Shown: positions 43,968 through 51,445 of the stretch, piece by piece
Numbering within the stretch: the first letter of the stretch is position 1
Layout: every line of letters starts with the position of its first letter
NCBI GenBank assembly: GCA_964579135.1
Contig: CAZOFD010000001.1
Span: 1-64,000, forward strand
DNA length: 64,000 bases
From: CAG-390 sp964579135
GTDB lineage: Bacteria > Bacillota > Clostridia > Oscillospirales > CAG-272
Reading direction: 5' to 3'
The notes under the pieces: generated by a model
What the model was told of the DNA's origin: nothing
Databases searched by the model: none
The model's input: the letters and a program-made list of their open reading frames with translations, nothing else
Program-made: the position numbers and the translations under genes

Positions 43968-46598
43968 ATGAAATGGACATCTCTTAACGACATCCGCGAA
44001 AAGTACCTTGCTTTTTTCGAATCCAAAGGTCATTTGCGTCTGCCGTCTTTCCCCCTTATTCCGATCAACGACCGTTCGCTCCTGCTTATAAACTCGGGCA
44101 TGGCACCTATGAAAAAATACTTCACGGGAGAGGAAGAGCCGCCGCGCAATCGCGTTACCACTTGCCAAAAGTGCATACGCACCCCCGACCTTGAGCGCGT
44201 CGGTCACACCGCTCGCCACGGCACGTTTTTCGAAATGCTCGGCAACTTCTCGTTCGGAGATTATTTTAAAAACGAGGCTATTCCGTGGGCATGGGAATTT
44301 TTGACCGAAGTAATGGAGATCCCCGCCGAGCTCCTTTGGCCCTCCGTTTACGAGGAGGACGAGGAGGCCTTTAAGCTATGGCGCGACGTTATCGGCGTTC
44401 CCGAAGAGCGCATAGTCAAGCTCGGCAAAGCGGACAACTTTTGGGAGCACGGCACGGGGCCTTGCGGTCCCTGCTCCGAGATCTATTTTGACCGCGGCGA
44501 AAAATACGGTTGCGGCAAGCCCGACTGCAAACCCGGTTGCGATTGCGACAGATATATGGAGATATGGAACAACGTTTTCTCGCAGTTCAACAACAACGGC
44601 GACGGAACGTACTCCGAACTCGCGCAAAAGAACATCGACACGGGAATGGGGCTTGAGCGCCTTGCCTGCGTTATGCAGGGCGTGGACAATATGTTCGAGG
44701 TCGACACCGTTCGCGCCATAATAGACAAGGTGTGCGCTATCTCCGGCAAAAAATACGGCGATAACGCGAAAGACGATATATCCATCCGCGTTATCACCGA
44801 CCATACGAGAAGCGCGATGTTTATGATATGCGACGGAGTAACGCCGTCGAACGAGGGCAGAGGCTACGTTTTGCGCCGCATAATCCGCCGCGCCTGCCGC
44901 CACGGCAAGCTGCTTGGCATAAATCACGCGTTCCTTGTCGACGTCGTAGGCGTTGCCATACGCGAAAGTTGCGGAGCATACCCCGAACTTGCGGAGCGCT
45001 CCGACTATATAAGAAAGCTGCTTTCGATCGAAGAAGAAAGATTCGACGCCACGATAGACGCAGGTCTCTCGATCCTCACCGACCTTATCGAAAACGCGAT
45101 ACACGACCACGTCGACGTTATCTCCGGCGAAGAAGTCTTTAAACTGTACGACACCTTCGGCTTCCCGATCGAATTGACGCGCGAGATAACGTCCGAGAGC
45201 AAGATAGGCATCGACGAAGAGGATTTTGCCCGCCTTATGGAAGCGCAAAAGCTCCGCGCGCGCGGCGCACGAAACAATGCCGGCGGCTGGAGCGAAGCCT
45301 CCAAAACGATCGTATCCGAGCTGCCGAAGACCGAATTTACGGGCTATACCGACTATCGCTCCGAGGCGAAGATCATCGCCATCATAGTCGACGACGTATC
45401 CGTGCCCACCGTAAGCGAGGGAGCAGCCACTATCATCCTCGATCGCACTCCTTTCTACGGCGAGGGCGGCGGTCAGGTCGGCGACACCGGCACCATATAT
45501 ACCGGCAAAAATCTGATGAACGTCTCCGACACCAAAAAGACAGACGGCGTTTATCTGCATTTTTGCACCGTTGTCGGCGGTATCTTCTCCGTCGGCGACA
45601 AAGTGACCGCGGATATTTCCGATATGCGACGACGCGCAACGGCACGCAACCACTCCGCGGCGCACCTTTTGCAGGCGGCACTGCGCAAAGTTCTCGGCAA
45701 CCACGTGGCGCAAGCCGGCTCTTACGTCAGCGACGACGTGTGCCGCTTCGACTTCAGCCACTTCGCGCCGATGACAAAAAGCGAGATTTCTCAAGTCGAG
45801 GCTCTCGTCAACGAATATATACTTGCCGCGCGTGAGATAGTTACGACGGAGACCGACCCCGAAACAGCCAAAAAGATGGGGGCTATGGCTTTGTTCGGCG
45901 AAAAGTACGGCAAAGTGGTTCGCGTTGTCAAAATGGCTGATTTTTCGACCGAACTTTGCGGCGGCACGCATTGCTCCAACACCGGGGAGATCGGGCTGTT
46001 TAAGATAATCTCCGAATCCGGCATAGCCGCCGGGGTTCGCCGTATAGAGGCGGTCACCGCCAGAGGCGTGCTTAAACTGATAAACGAAAAAGAAACGCTC
46101 ATCTCCGGCGCCGCTTCTGCGATGAAGGTCAAAAACTTCGCCGAACTTCCGCACAAAGCCGCGTCGCTTACCGCGGAGCTCGCCTCGGCAAAGAAAGAGA
46201 TCGACGAACTCAACGCCAAACTTGCGGCAACCAAAACCGACTCGCTCCTCGCGAACGCAATCGACGTCGCATCCATCAAACTCGTGTGTGCAAAACTCGA
46301 CGGTATGGGCGTCGACGCCGCGCGAGCACTTGCGGACAGCATAAGGAACGCGCAGGAAAATGCCGTCGCGGTATTTGCGATAAACGGCGAAAAGCTGAGC
46401 TTCGTATCCGCTTGCGGAAAGGGCGCGGTCGCAAAGGGCGCCCACGCGGGCAAACTCGTATCCGCAGTAGCCGCCGTTACGGGCGGAAAAGGCGGCGGTC
46501 GCCCCGACAGTGCTATGGCGGGCGGCAACGACGCCTCGAAGATCGACGCGGCACTTTCGCTCGCAGCGGAAGCGCTTGCATCACAAATCGCGAAATAA
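43968..46598 (+). CDS. alaS: Alanyl-tRNA synthetase
   Basis: 876 residues, normal length. Class II catalytic core with the early HTARHGTFFEMLGNFSFG segment, a tRNA recognition domain, an editing domain with the zinc set NHSAAHLLQ and CGGTHCSNTG, and the C-Ala domain with a coiled coil and GGGRPDSAMAGG. A Cys-rich stretch near residue 186 (GCGKPDCKPGCDCD) also resembles a metal site. ATG 43968 follows AAAGG. Confidence 0.98.
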   Translation: MKWTSLNDIREKYLAFFESKGHLRLPSFPLIPINDRSLLLINSGMAPMKKYFTGEEEPPRNRVTTCQKCIRTPDLERVGHTARHGTFFEMLGNFSFGDYFKNEAIPWAWEFLTEVMEIPAELLWPSVYEEDEEAFKLWRDVIGVPEERIVKLGKADNFWEHGTGPCGPCSEIYFDRGEKYGCGKPDCKPGCDCDRYMEIWNNVFSQFNNNGDGTYSELAQKNIDTGMGLERLACVMQGVDNMFEVDTVRAIIDKVCAISGKKYGDNAKDDISIRVITDHTRSAMFMICDGVTPSNEGRGYVLRRIIRRACRHGKLLGINHAFLVDVVGVAIRESCGAYPELAERSDYIRKLLSIEEERFDATIDAGLSILTDLIENAIHDHVDVISGEEVFKLYDTFGFPIELTREITSESKIGIDEEDFARLMEAQKLRARGARNNAGGWSEASKTIVSELPKTEFTGYTDYRSEAKIIAIIVDDVSVPTVSEGAATIILDRTPFYGEGGGQVGDTGTIYTGKNLMNVSDTKKTDGVYLHFCTVVGGIFSVGDKVTADISDMRRRATARNHSAAHLLQAALRKVLGNHVAQAGSYVSDDVCRFDFSHFAPMTKSEISQVEALVNEYILAAREIVTTETDPETAKKMGAMALFGEKYGKVVRVVKMADFSTELCGGTHCSNTGEIGLFKIISESGIAAGVRRIEAVTARGVLKLINEKETLISGAASAMKVKNFAELPHKAASLTAELASAKKEIDELNAKLAATKTDSLLANAIDVASIKLVCAKLDGMGVDAARALADSIRNAQENAVAVFAINGEKLSFVSACGKGAVAKGAHAGKLVSAVAAVTGGKGGGRPDSAMAGGNDASKIDAALSLAAEALASQIAK

Positions 46599-46602
46599 AA
46601 TA

Positions 46603-46642
46603 AGCTCCCGCAGATCCGTAAGGATCCGCGGGAGCTCTTTTT
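46603..46642 (+). terminator. Terminator of alaS
   Basis: AGCTCCCGC (46603-46611) pairs with GCGGGAGCT (46628-46636), with GATCC/GGATC inside, then CTTTTT. Confidence 0.9.
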
Positions 46643-46670
46643 GCTATGAGGGCACGAAAAAAGTGCCCGA

Positions 46671-47312
46671 TTAGCTAAGCAAAGCGCCCCACGTGAGTTC
46701 TCCGACAACACCGTCCTCGGAGAACCCATTCGATCTTTGAAAATTTTTAACGCTTGTTTGCGTGTTGACGCCGAAAACGCCGTCGATATCTGTCTCGAAT
46801 CCGCGAAAAGCGAGCAGCGCCTGCAAAAATCTCACCTCATCGCCACGCGAGCCGCGGCGCAAACGTTGCTTTTCCGTCGCTATGCGAACGACGTCACCGC
46901 GAGTAAGATCCGAGTCGAAATAGGGTTTGGGATCCGTGGTCTTGCCGTTTTTGTAAAGCCCGATATGTAAGTGAGCGCCCGTGCTGTTGCCCGTGCTGCC
47001 CATATAGCCGAGAACGTCGCCGCGTGCAACGATATCCCCCTTTTTAACGCGCAAAGTACCGCTTTTCATATGACAATACACCGTTGAAAACACGTCGCAG
47101 TGCTTAATTTTGCAAAAATATCCCGACACCGAATTATATCCCGCTTCGGTCACCTCGCCGCCGTCGAACGCAATGATATAATCGGACAGCGCGCCTCCGT
47201 TTTTCGCGACGGCGACAAGATCTACTCCCTCGTGCCTGCCGTGCGAACGCGCCTCACCGTAATCCGACGTGATCCTGTAAGCCTCGTAATTTTTAAAGAA
47301 TCTGCTTCCCAT
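46671..47312 (-). CDS. M23 peptidase with peptidoglycan-binding domain (lysin-like)
   Basis: 213 residues from ATG 47312, placed 2 bases after the stop of the upstream gene. An M23/LytM peptidase domain with HEGVD (HxxxD) and HLHIG (HxH) zinc motifs is followed by a PG_binding_1 domain (LRRGSRGDEVRFLQALLAF; GVFGVNTQTSVKNFQ). No signal peptide, so it would need holin-like release or act as a tail-associated enzyme. It cuts peptide cross-links in peptidoglycan. It is paired with a phage-tail-like gene. Confidence 0.85.
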   Translation of the reverse strand: MGSRFFKNYEAYRITSDYGEARSHGRHEGVDLVAVAKNGGALSDYIIAFDGGEVTEAGYNSVSGYFCKIKHCDVFSTVYCHMKSGTLRVKKGDIVARGDVLGYMGSTGNSTGAHLHIGLYKNGKTTDPKPYFDSDLTRGDVVRIATEKQRLRRGSRGDEVRFLQALLAFRGFETDIDGVFGVNTQTSVKNFQRSNGFSEDGVVGELTWGALLS

Positions 47313-47314
47313 TT

Positions 47315-48175
47315 TTACGCCGTTTCCGCTCTTATACCCCATATCTCTATGGACGAATCCGTTAACGTGACCGTGTTTGACGAGATAATATCCACCGAGG
47401 TTATCGCGCTTTGCGCCTCCTCTGCCGACGAGCACACGCAGTTTACGTTTCCGCCCGAGGCGTATTCGAACACCTCGCCGTCCGAGCCGTCGATGCCGAG
47501 CCGCCCTACGTGACGCACCGAGGCGGTCTCCTCGTTCGTATCGCACTCTACCCTGCCCATAGTCATAAATCCGCCGACGCCGCCTTTACCGCAACGAGCG
47601 TATATATCGTATATCGCGCCCTCGCAATTTTTGAATTTGACTATCATCTTTTTAAGCGCAAAGCCGTTTCCGTTTACGTCCTTGGCGGTAACGAATTTGG
47701 CGGCGTATGCGCTCCCCTCTTTGGTCTTTGCGGCAATAAGTTCGTATACGTCCGTCGCCCCGAGGGCGGCAACGTCCGCCGCAAGCGACGTCATCTCAAG
47801 ACGCATTTGCTCCGCTTCGCTCGGCGTGGCACCGCCGCTCTCCCCGCCGCCCGGAGTTTTCGTCTCAAGCACCGCCAACTTGCCGCATACGCTTATAAGT
47901 CGCCGCCCGTCCGCGATACCGTCGACAACGTATTCCGCCGTTCCCGCGCACGAGGTTACCTCCGCCGGCACGACTGCCTCGTTGCCGTCCATATGCACGG
48001 CGACGGGCGACGAATTTTCGCCGGCGGGGAAAAAAGTTATTCTTTTTTGCAGATCGTCCCATTCTTCGCCGAAGCCGAAGATGATCTTGCACACGCCGTA
48101 GCTTCCGCTCGTACCTGCCACCGCGATTTCGGGAGAAAGCCCGTACTTTTCGACTTTAATCAATATCCGTTCCAT
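47315..48175 (-). CDS. Phage-tail/baseplate-like protein
   Basis: 286 residues. The N-terminal ~105 residues look like the docking domain common to phage baseplate and receptor-binding proteins of Firmicutes (VCKIIFGFGEEWDDLQKRITFF; VVPAEVTSCAGTAEYVVDG). A short helix (PSEAEQMRLEMTSLAADVAALG) and a beta-rich C-terminal domain follow. AAAAAGGGG precedes the ATG. No other phage gene lies near it, so this pair may be a remnant or a domesticated lysis/tail module. Confidence 0.6.
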   Translation of the reverse strand: MERILIKVEKYGLSPEIAVAGTSGSYGVCKIIFGFGEEWDDLQKRITFFPAGENSSPVAVHMDGNEAVVPAEVTSCAGTAEYVVDGIADGRRLISVCGKLAVLETKTPGGGESGGATPSEAEQMRLEMTSLAADVAALGATDVYELIAAKTKEGSAYAAKFVTAKDVNGNGFALKKMIVKFKNCEGAIYDIYARCGKGGVGGFMTMGRVECDTNEETASVRHVGRLGIDGSDGEVFEYASGGNVNCVCSSAEEAQSAITSVDIISSNTVTLTDSSIEIWGIRAETA

Positions 48176-48414
48176 TTTATCCCCTTTTTATAAAGTTTTA
48201 TATTACGCTCATCCTCTGCCATTCCGAGACAATTTTAGCCGTTGCGCCCGCCGTATGACTGACGGATTTTTGACTTTTTTCCGCGCGGCACCGAAAAGTG
48301 CCGTTCTTCGAAAACGAAACGCGATCGACTCGGCAAGACAGTCGACGTAAATCGCCGATCGCCGCCCTTGCGGAACGAACCGAATAACTCAAGACCGTTT
48401 GCGCAAATTTTTTG

Positions 48415-48443
48415 TTGACTTGCCTCGAATATGATGATATAAT
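48415..48443 (+). promoter_or_regulatory. Promoter of glyA
   Basis: TTGACT (48415-48420), 17 bases, TATAAT (48438-48443); a short leader, no riboswitch seen. The rest of the 299-base gap back to 48176 holds nothing else clear. Confidence 0.88.
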
Positions 48444-48474
48444 CATTTATTATCACAGAAATGAGGAAAAAGCT

Positions 48475-49716
48475 ATGTTCTTTGAGAGAGTTTCCGAATT
48501 TGACCCCGAGGTAGGCGCGTCGCTCGCACGCGAGTTGAATCGCCAAAGGGGAAATATCGAGCTTATCGCATCCGAAAACATCGTTTCCGAAGCGGTGCTT
48601 TTGGCTGCCGGCGGCGTTTTGACCAACAAATACGCCGAGGGTTACCCCGCTCACCGCTACTACGGCGGTTGCGAGTTCGTCGACGAGGTCGAAAACGTCG
48701 CGCGCGAACGTGCGTGCCGCCTTTTCGGTGCGAAATTCGCCAACGTTCAACCGCACTGCGGTGCAAACGCAAACCTTGCGGCATTCTTTGCGCTCGTAAA
48801 ACCGGGCGAGACCGTTCTTTCTATGAATCTCGCGCACGGCGGTCACATCTCTCACGGACTTCCCGTTAACATCTCGGGAAAATACTTTAATATAGTTCAG
48901 TACGGCGTAGACCCGACAAGCGGACTTATAGACTACGACAACGTTCGCCGCCTCGCACTCGAAAATCGCCCGAAGATGATCATCGCCGGTGCCAGCGCAT
49001 ACCCCCGCGTTATCGATTTTGCGAAATTCCGCGAGATCGCAGACGAGGTCGGAGCGTATCTTATGGTCGATATGGCACATATCGCGGGGCTTGTTGCCGC
49101 AGGGCTCCACCCCTCGCCCATTCCCCACGCCCACGTTACTACCACGACAACGCACAAAACGCTTCGCGGTCCGCGCGGCGGTATGATACTGACCAACGAC
49201 GAAGAACTGGCGAAGAAAATAGACAAAGCCATTTTCCCCGGCACGCAGGGCGGTCCCCTTATGCATATCATCGCGGCAAAAGCCGTCGCTCTCGGCGAGG
49301 CTTTGACCCCCGAATATAAGCTCTATCAAAAACAGGTAATAAAGAACGCAGCGGCAATGGCGCAAACGTTGACCGCACGCGGAGTTTCGCTGTTGACGGG
49401 CGGCACCGACAACCACCTTATGCTCCTCAACCTTGTTGGCACGCCCGTGACGGGTCGCGACCTTGAGGTCAAGCTGGACGAGGTGCACATCACGGCAAAC
49501 AAAAACGCCATCCCGAACGATCCGCTCAAGCCCGCGGTAACGTCCGGCTTGCGTATCGGCTCGCCCGCCGTTACGACGCGCGGTTTCGACGAAGCCGATT
49601 GCTCGCTTGTCGCAAACTTGATAGCAGACGCGATATACGATTTCGACGCGAAAAAAGACGCTATCGCCGCAAGCGTAGCCGAGCTTTGCGCGGCTCACCC
49701 GATATATAACGCCTAA
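48475..49716 (+). CDS. glyA: Serine hydroxymethyltransferase
   Basis: 413 residues. PLP enzyme with the lysine in TTTTHKTLRGPRGG, the start ELNRQRGNIELIASEN and YAEGYPAHRYYGGCE. It interconverts serine and glycine with methylene-tetrahydrofolate, so it feeds one-carbon metabolism. GAGGAAAA precedes ATG 48475. Confidence 0.98.
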   Translation: MFFERVSEFDPEVGASLARELNRQRGNIELIASENIVSEAVLLAAGGVLTNKYAEGYPAHRYYGGCEFVDEVENVARERACRLFGAKFANVQPHCGANANLAAFFALVKPGETVLSMNLAHGGHISHGLPVNISGKYFNIVQYGVDPTSGLIDYDNVRRLALENRPKMIIAGASAYPRVIDFAKFREIADEVGAYLMVDMAHIAGLVAAGLHPSPIPHAHVTTTTTHKTLRGPRGGMILTNDEELAKKIDKAIFPGTQGGPLMHIIAAKAVALGEALTPEYKLYQKQVIKNAAAMAQTLTARGVSLLTGGTDNHLMLLNLVGTPVTGRDLEVKLDEVHITANKNAIPNDPLKPAVTSGLRIGSPAVTTRGFDEADCSLVANLIADAIYDFDAKKDAIAASVAELCAAHPIYNA

Positions 49717-49726
49717 GGTAAAAACT

Positions 49727-49763
49727 GCAGGATATCCGCACGAAAATATCGCGGATATCCTGC
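49727..49763 (+). terminator. Terminator of glyA
   Basis: GCAGGATATCCGC (49727-49739) pairs with 49751-49763; only a weak T-run follows. Confidence 0.72.
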
Positions 49764-49801
49764 GGTTTCGCTCATATTTCGCTCAAAAAGCGTTTTTTCG
49801 C

Positions 49802-49830
49802 TTGACAACGCGAGCAAAAACGATTATAAT
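49802..49830 (+). promoter_or_regulatory. Promoter of the cobalamin-uptake operon
   Basis: TTGACA (49802-49807), 17 bases, TATAAT (49825-49830), all consensus. The start near 49838 puts the whole riboswitch in the leader. Confidence 0.93.
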
Positions 49831-49903
49831 TGCCTTGTTCTGAATCAAGGTCAAACGATTCGAAACGATTTTAAATCAGATCGTAAAAACAGAATATTTC
49901 GCA

Positions 49904-50009
49904 GTTCGGTTTCGCTTTACGCGAATCAGAGGGAAGTTCGGTGAAAATCCGTCGCAACCGTCATTACCGTAATTGGAGTTTTCTTCATAAGTCGGAATAC
50001 TCACCGAAC
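49904..50009 (+). promoter_or_regulatory. Cobalamin riboswitch-like aptamer
   Basis: The closing stem GTTCGGT (49904-49910) pairs with ACCGAAC (50003-50009). Inside lie the conserved core strings AGAGGGAA, GGTGAAAATCC and, on the 3' side, AGTCGGAATACTCACCG, which matches the GCCAGGAGACCUGCC-type end of the cobalamin aptamer. The middle (CGCAACCGTCATTACCG) is more diverged from the B12 box. The leader before it (49838-49903) is AT-rich. I expect adenosyl- or other cobalamin to promote termination at the hairpins just after it. Confidence 0.72.
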
Positions 50010-50038
50010 AAGGCGATGGTCATTCGTGTGGTCACTCT

Positions 50039-50059
50039 CTTGCGACCGCAAGCGTTTTT
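50039..50059 (+). terminator. Riboswitch terminator 1
   Basis: CTTGC (50039-50043), loop GACC, GCAAG, then CGTTTTT. A longer alternative stem GTGGTC/GACCGC overlaps it and may be the antiterminated state. Confidence 0.65.
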
Positions 50060-50066
50060 GGGCATG

Positions 50067-50141
50067 AAAAGCGCAGCCGTTTCTATTTGTGCCAAGGGGT
50101 ATTGCACCCTTTTGCCGCCTATGGGATAGCTGCGCTTTTTT
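50067..50141 (+). terminator. Riboswitch terminator 2
   Basis: AAAAGCGCAGC (50067-50077) pairs with GCTGCGCTTTT (50129-50139), T-run included. An inner AAGGGGT-ATTGC-ACCCTTTT hairpin fills the loop. It lies between the aptamer and the first gene. Confidence 0.75.
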
Positions 50142-50189
50142 ATCGCTTTTCAGCGTAAAAAAGCGCATTTTTGTTTTTCGGAGGCGACG

Positions 50190-50519
50190 ATGGCAGACAA
50201 AACTTTTACAAAAAGCACCTGTATCGAACTTTTGCAAAACAAAAGCGCACAACTTGCAAAGTCGGGGGACGCGCGCTATCCGCGCCGTTCCGATTTCGGC
50301 GAAAGCGAGGTCGCGGCTATAAAAAGCTTTCTCGGTCCGTGGCCGCGCGCACTCGAGGCGGCTGGCGTTAAATCTTTGCGCGACGACAGCCGTGCAAAAA
50401 AAACGAAAGAAAAACGCATCGCCGCAAAACGCGAAAAGACCCGCCGCAAGATCGCGAATATGCAAAACTCAGGTAGCGAGCTAAAGCAATCTCCGCCTTT
50501 CGCAAGCGATGACGATTAG
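50190..50519 (+). CDS. Small basic protein with a homing-endonuclease-associated (HNH-repeat) motif
   Basis: 109 residues. The segment YPRRSDFGESEVAAIKSFLG plus PWPRALEAAGVK (~28-59) matches the helical repeat found beside HNH and other DNA-binding domains; the motif alone probably binds nucleic acid. The tail is rich in Lys and Arg. No nuclease residues are visible. CGGAGGCGACG precedes the ATG. It is the first gene behind the riboswitch, before the surface proteins, which is unexpected for a transport operon. Confidence 0.7.
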   Translation: MADKTFTKSTCIELLQNKSAQLAKSGDARYPRRSDFGESEVAAIKSFLGPWPRALEAAGVKSLRDDSRAKKTKEKRIAAKREKTRRKIANMQNSGSELKQSPPFASDDD

Positions 50520-50626
50520 CCGATGGCGCCACCGCCGCGCTTGCCCGAATCGCCTTATCTTTTGAGGCGGAAACTCACCCAATATAAAATATTTGCCCGA
50601 TCGGCAAATGATAAGGAAAAGAAAAA

Positions 50627-51445
50627 ATGAAAAAGATCATCTCTCTCATCCTCACCGCACTCACGGCAATGACCGTCATCGCCTGCGTCGCCGTTCCCTG
50701 CGCTGCCGGAAACGAGGCGTTCGTTTACGTTACGATAGTCGACGGAAACGGCAACCTCGCTCTTACGCAAAAGCAAGTAACCGTTACCGACGTCGATAAC
50801 GACGGCAAACTTACCGTAAACGACGCTCTTTATTGCGCACACGAGCAAAATTACAGCGGTGGCGCAAGCGCGGGCTACGCCTCATCGCAAAGCTCCTACG
50901 GTCTTTCGCTCGACAAACTTTGGGGCGTGCAGAACGGCGGCGCATACGGATATTACGTTAACGACGCTATGGCGATGAGCCTTGCGGACACCGTAACGAA
51001 CGGCGACTTTATAAACGCTTTCGTATACACCGACACCACCGCGTGGAGTGATACTTATTGCTTCTTTTCAAGTAGCGTCGCAAGCAGCGTTGCCGGCGGC
51101 AAGATACTTCTCACGCTGAACTGCTTGGGATACGACGCACAGTCATCCTCTTTCGTCAATATGCCGATCGAGGGCGCGACCATCACCGTTAACGGCGCGG
51201 CAACGGAATACAAAACGGATGCAAACGGCTCCGTTTACCTCAAGATAGACAAAGCGGGTACGTACGTCGTCAGCGCAACGAGCACCTCGAAAAATCTCGT
51301 CCCCCCCGTGCTGACCCTCTCCGTTACCGCAGCCGCCCCCGAAACGGGCGACACCGAACTTTGGATTTTGGCGGCACCGGCGCTTGCCTTGACCGCGCTG
51401 CTCGGGGCTGCGTTCGTATATCGTCGCAAGCACGATGAGATCTAA
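50627..51445 (+). CDS. Cell-wall-anchored surface protein with DUF4430-like/EF-hand domain
   Basis: 272 residues. Signal peptide (~1-27). A first domain (~30-165) has an EF-hand/dockerin-like loop DVDNDGKLTVND (55-66) and LWGVQNGGAYGYYVND, a pattern seen in DUF4430-type surface proteins. A beta domain follows (IEGATITVNGAATEYKTD, like carboxypeptidase-regulatory folds). The end is a sortase-type signal: APETG (237-241), a hydrophobic stretch and RRK. It would be attached to the wall and could hand ligand to the membrane protein next in the operon. AAGGAAAAG precedes the ATG. Confidence 0.8.
   Translation: MKKIISLILTALTAMTVIACVAVPCAAGNEAFVYVTIVDGNGNLALTQKQVTVTDVDNDGKLTVNDALYCAHEQNYSGGASAGYASSQSSYGLSLDKLWGVQNGGAYGYYVNDAMAMSLADTVTNGDFINAFVYTDTTAWSDTYCFFSSSVASSVAGGKILLTLNCLGYDAQSSSFVNMPIEGATITVNGAATEYKTDANGSVYLKIDKAGTYVVSATSTSKNLVPPVLTLSVTAAAPETGDTELWILAAPALALTALLGAAFVYRRKHDEI

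Noticed and set aside
44376..46445. A 689-codon open frame on the minus strand across alaS
   Set aside because: It is antisense to a clear alaS and arises from the GC-biased codon positions; no domain or ribosome site supports it. The same applies to long antisense frames over oppC (3540-5285) and oppA (6669-8426).
46671..48175. Intact prophage
   Set aside because: Only two phage-like genes are present; there is no integrase, portal, capsid or attachment repeat.
48444..48474. Glycine or folate riboswitch before glyA
   Set aside because: The leader from the promoter to the start codon is about 30 bases, far too short.
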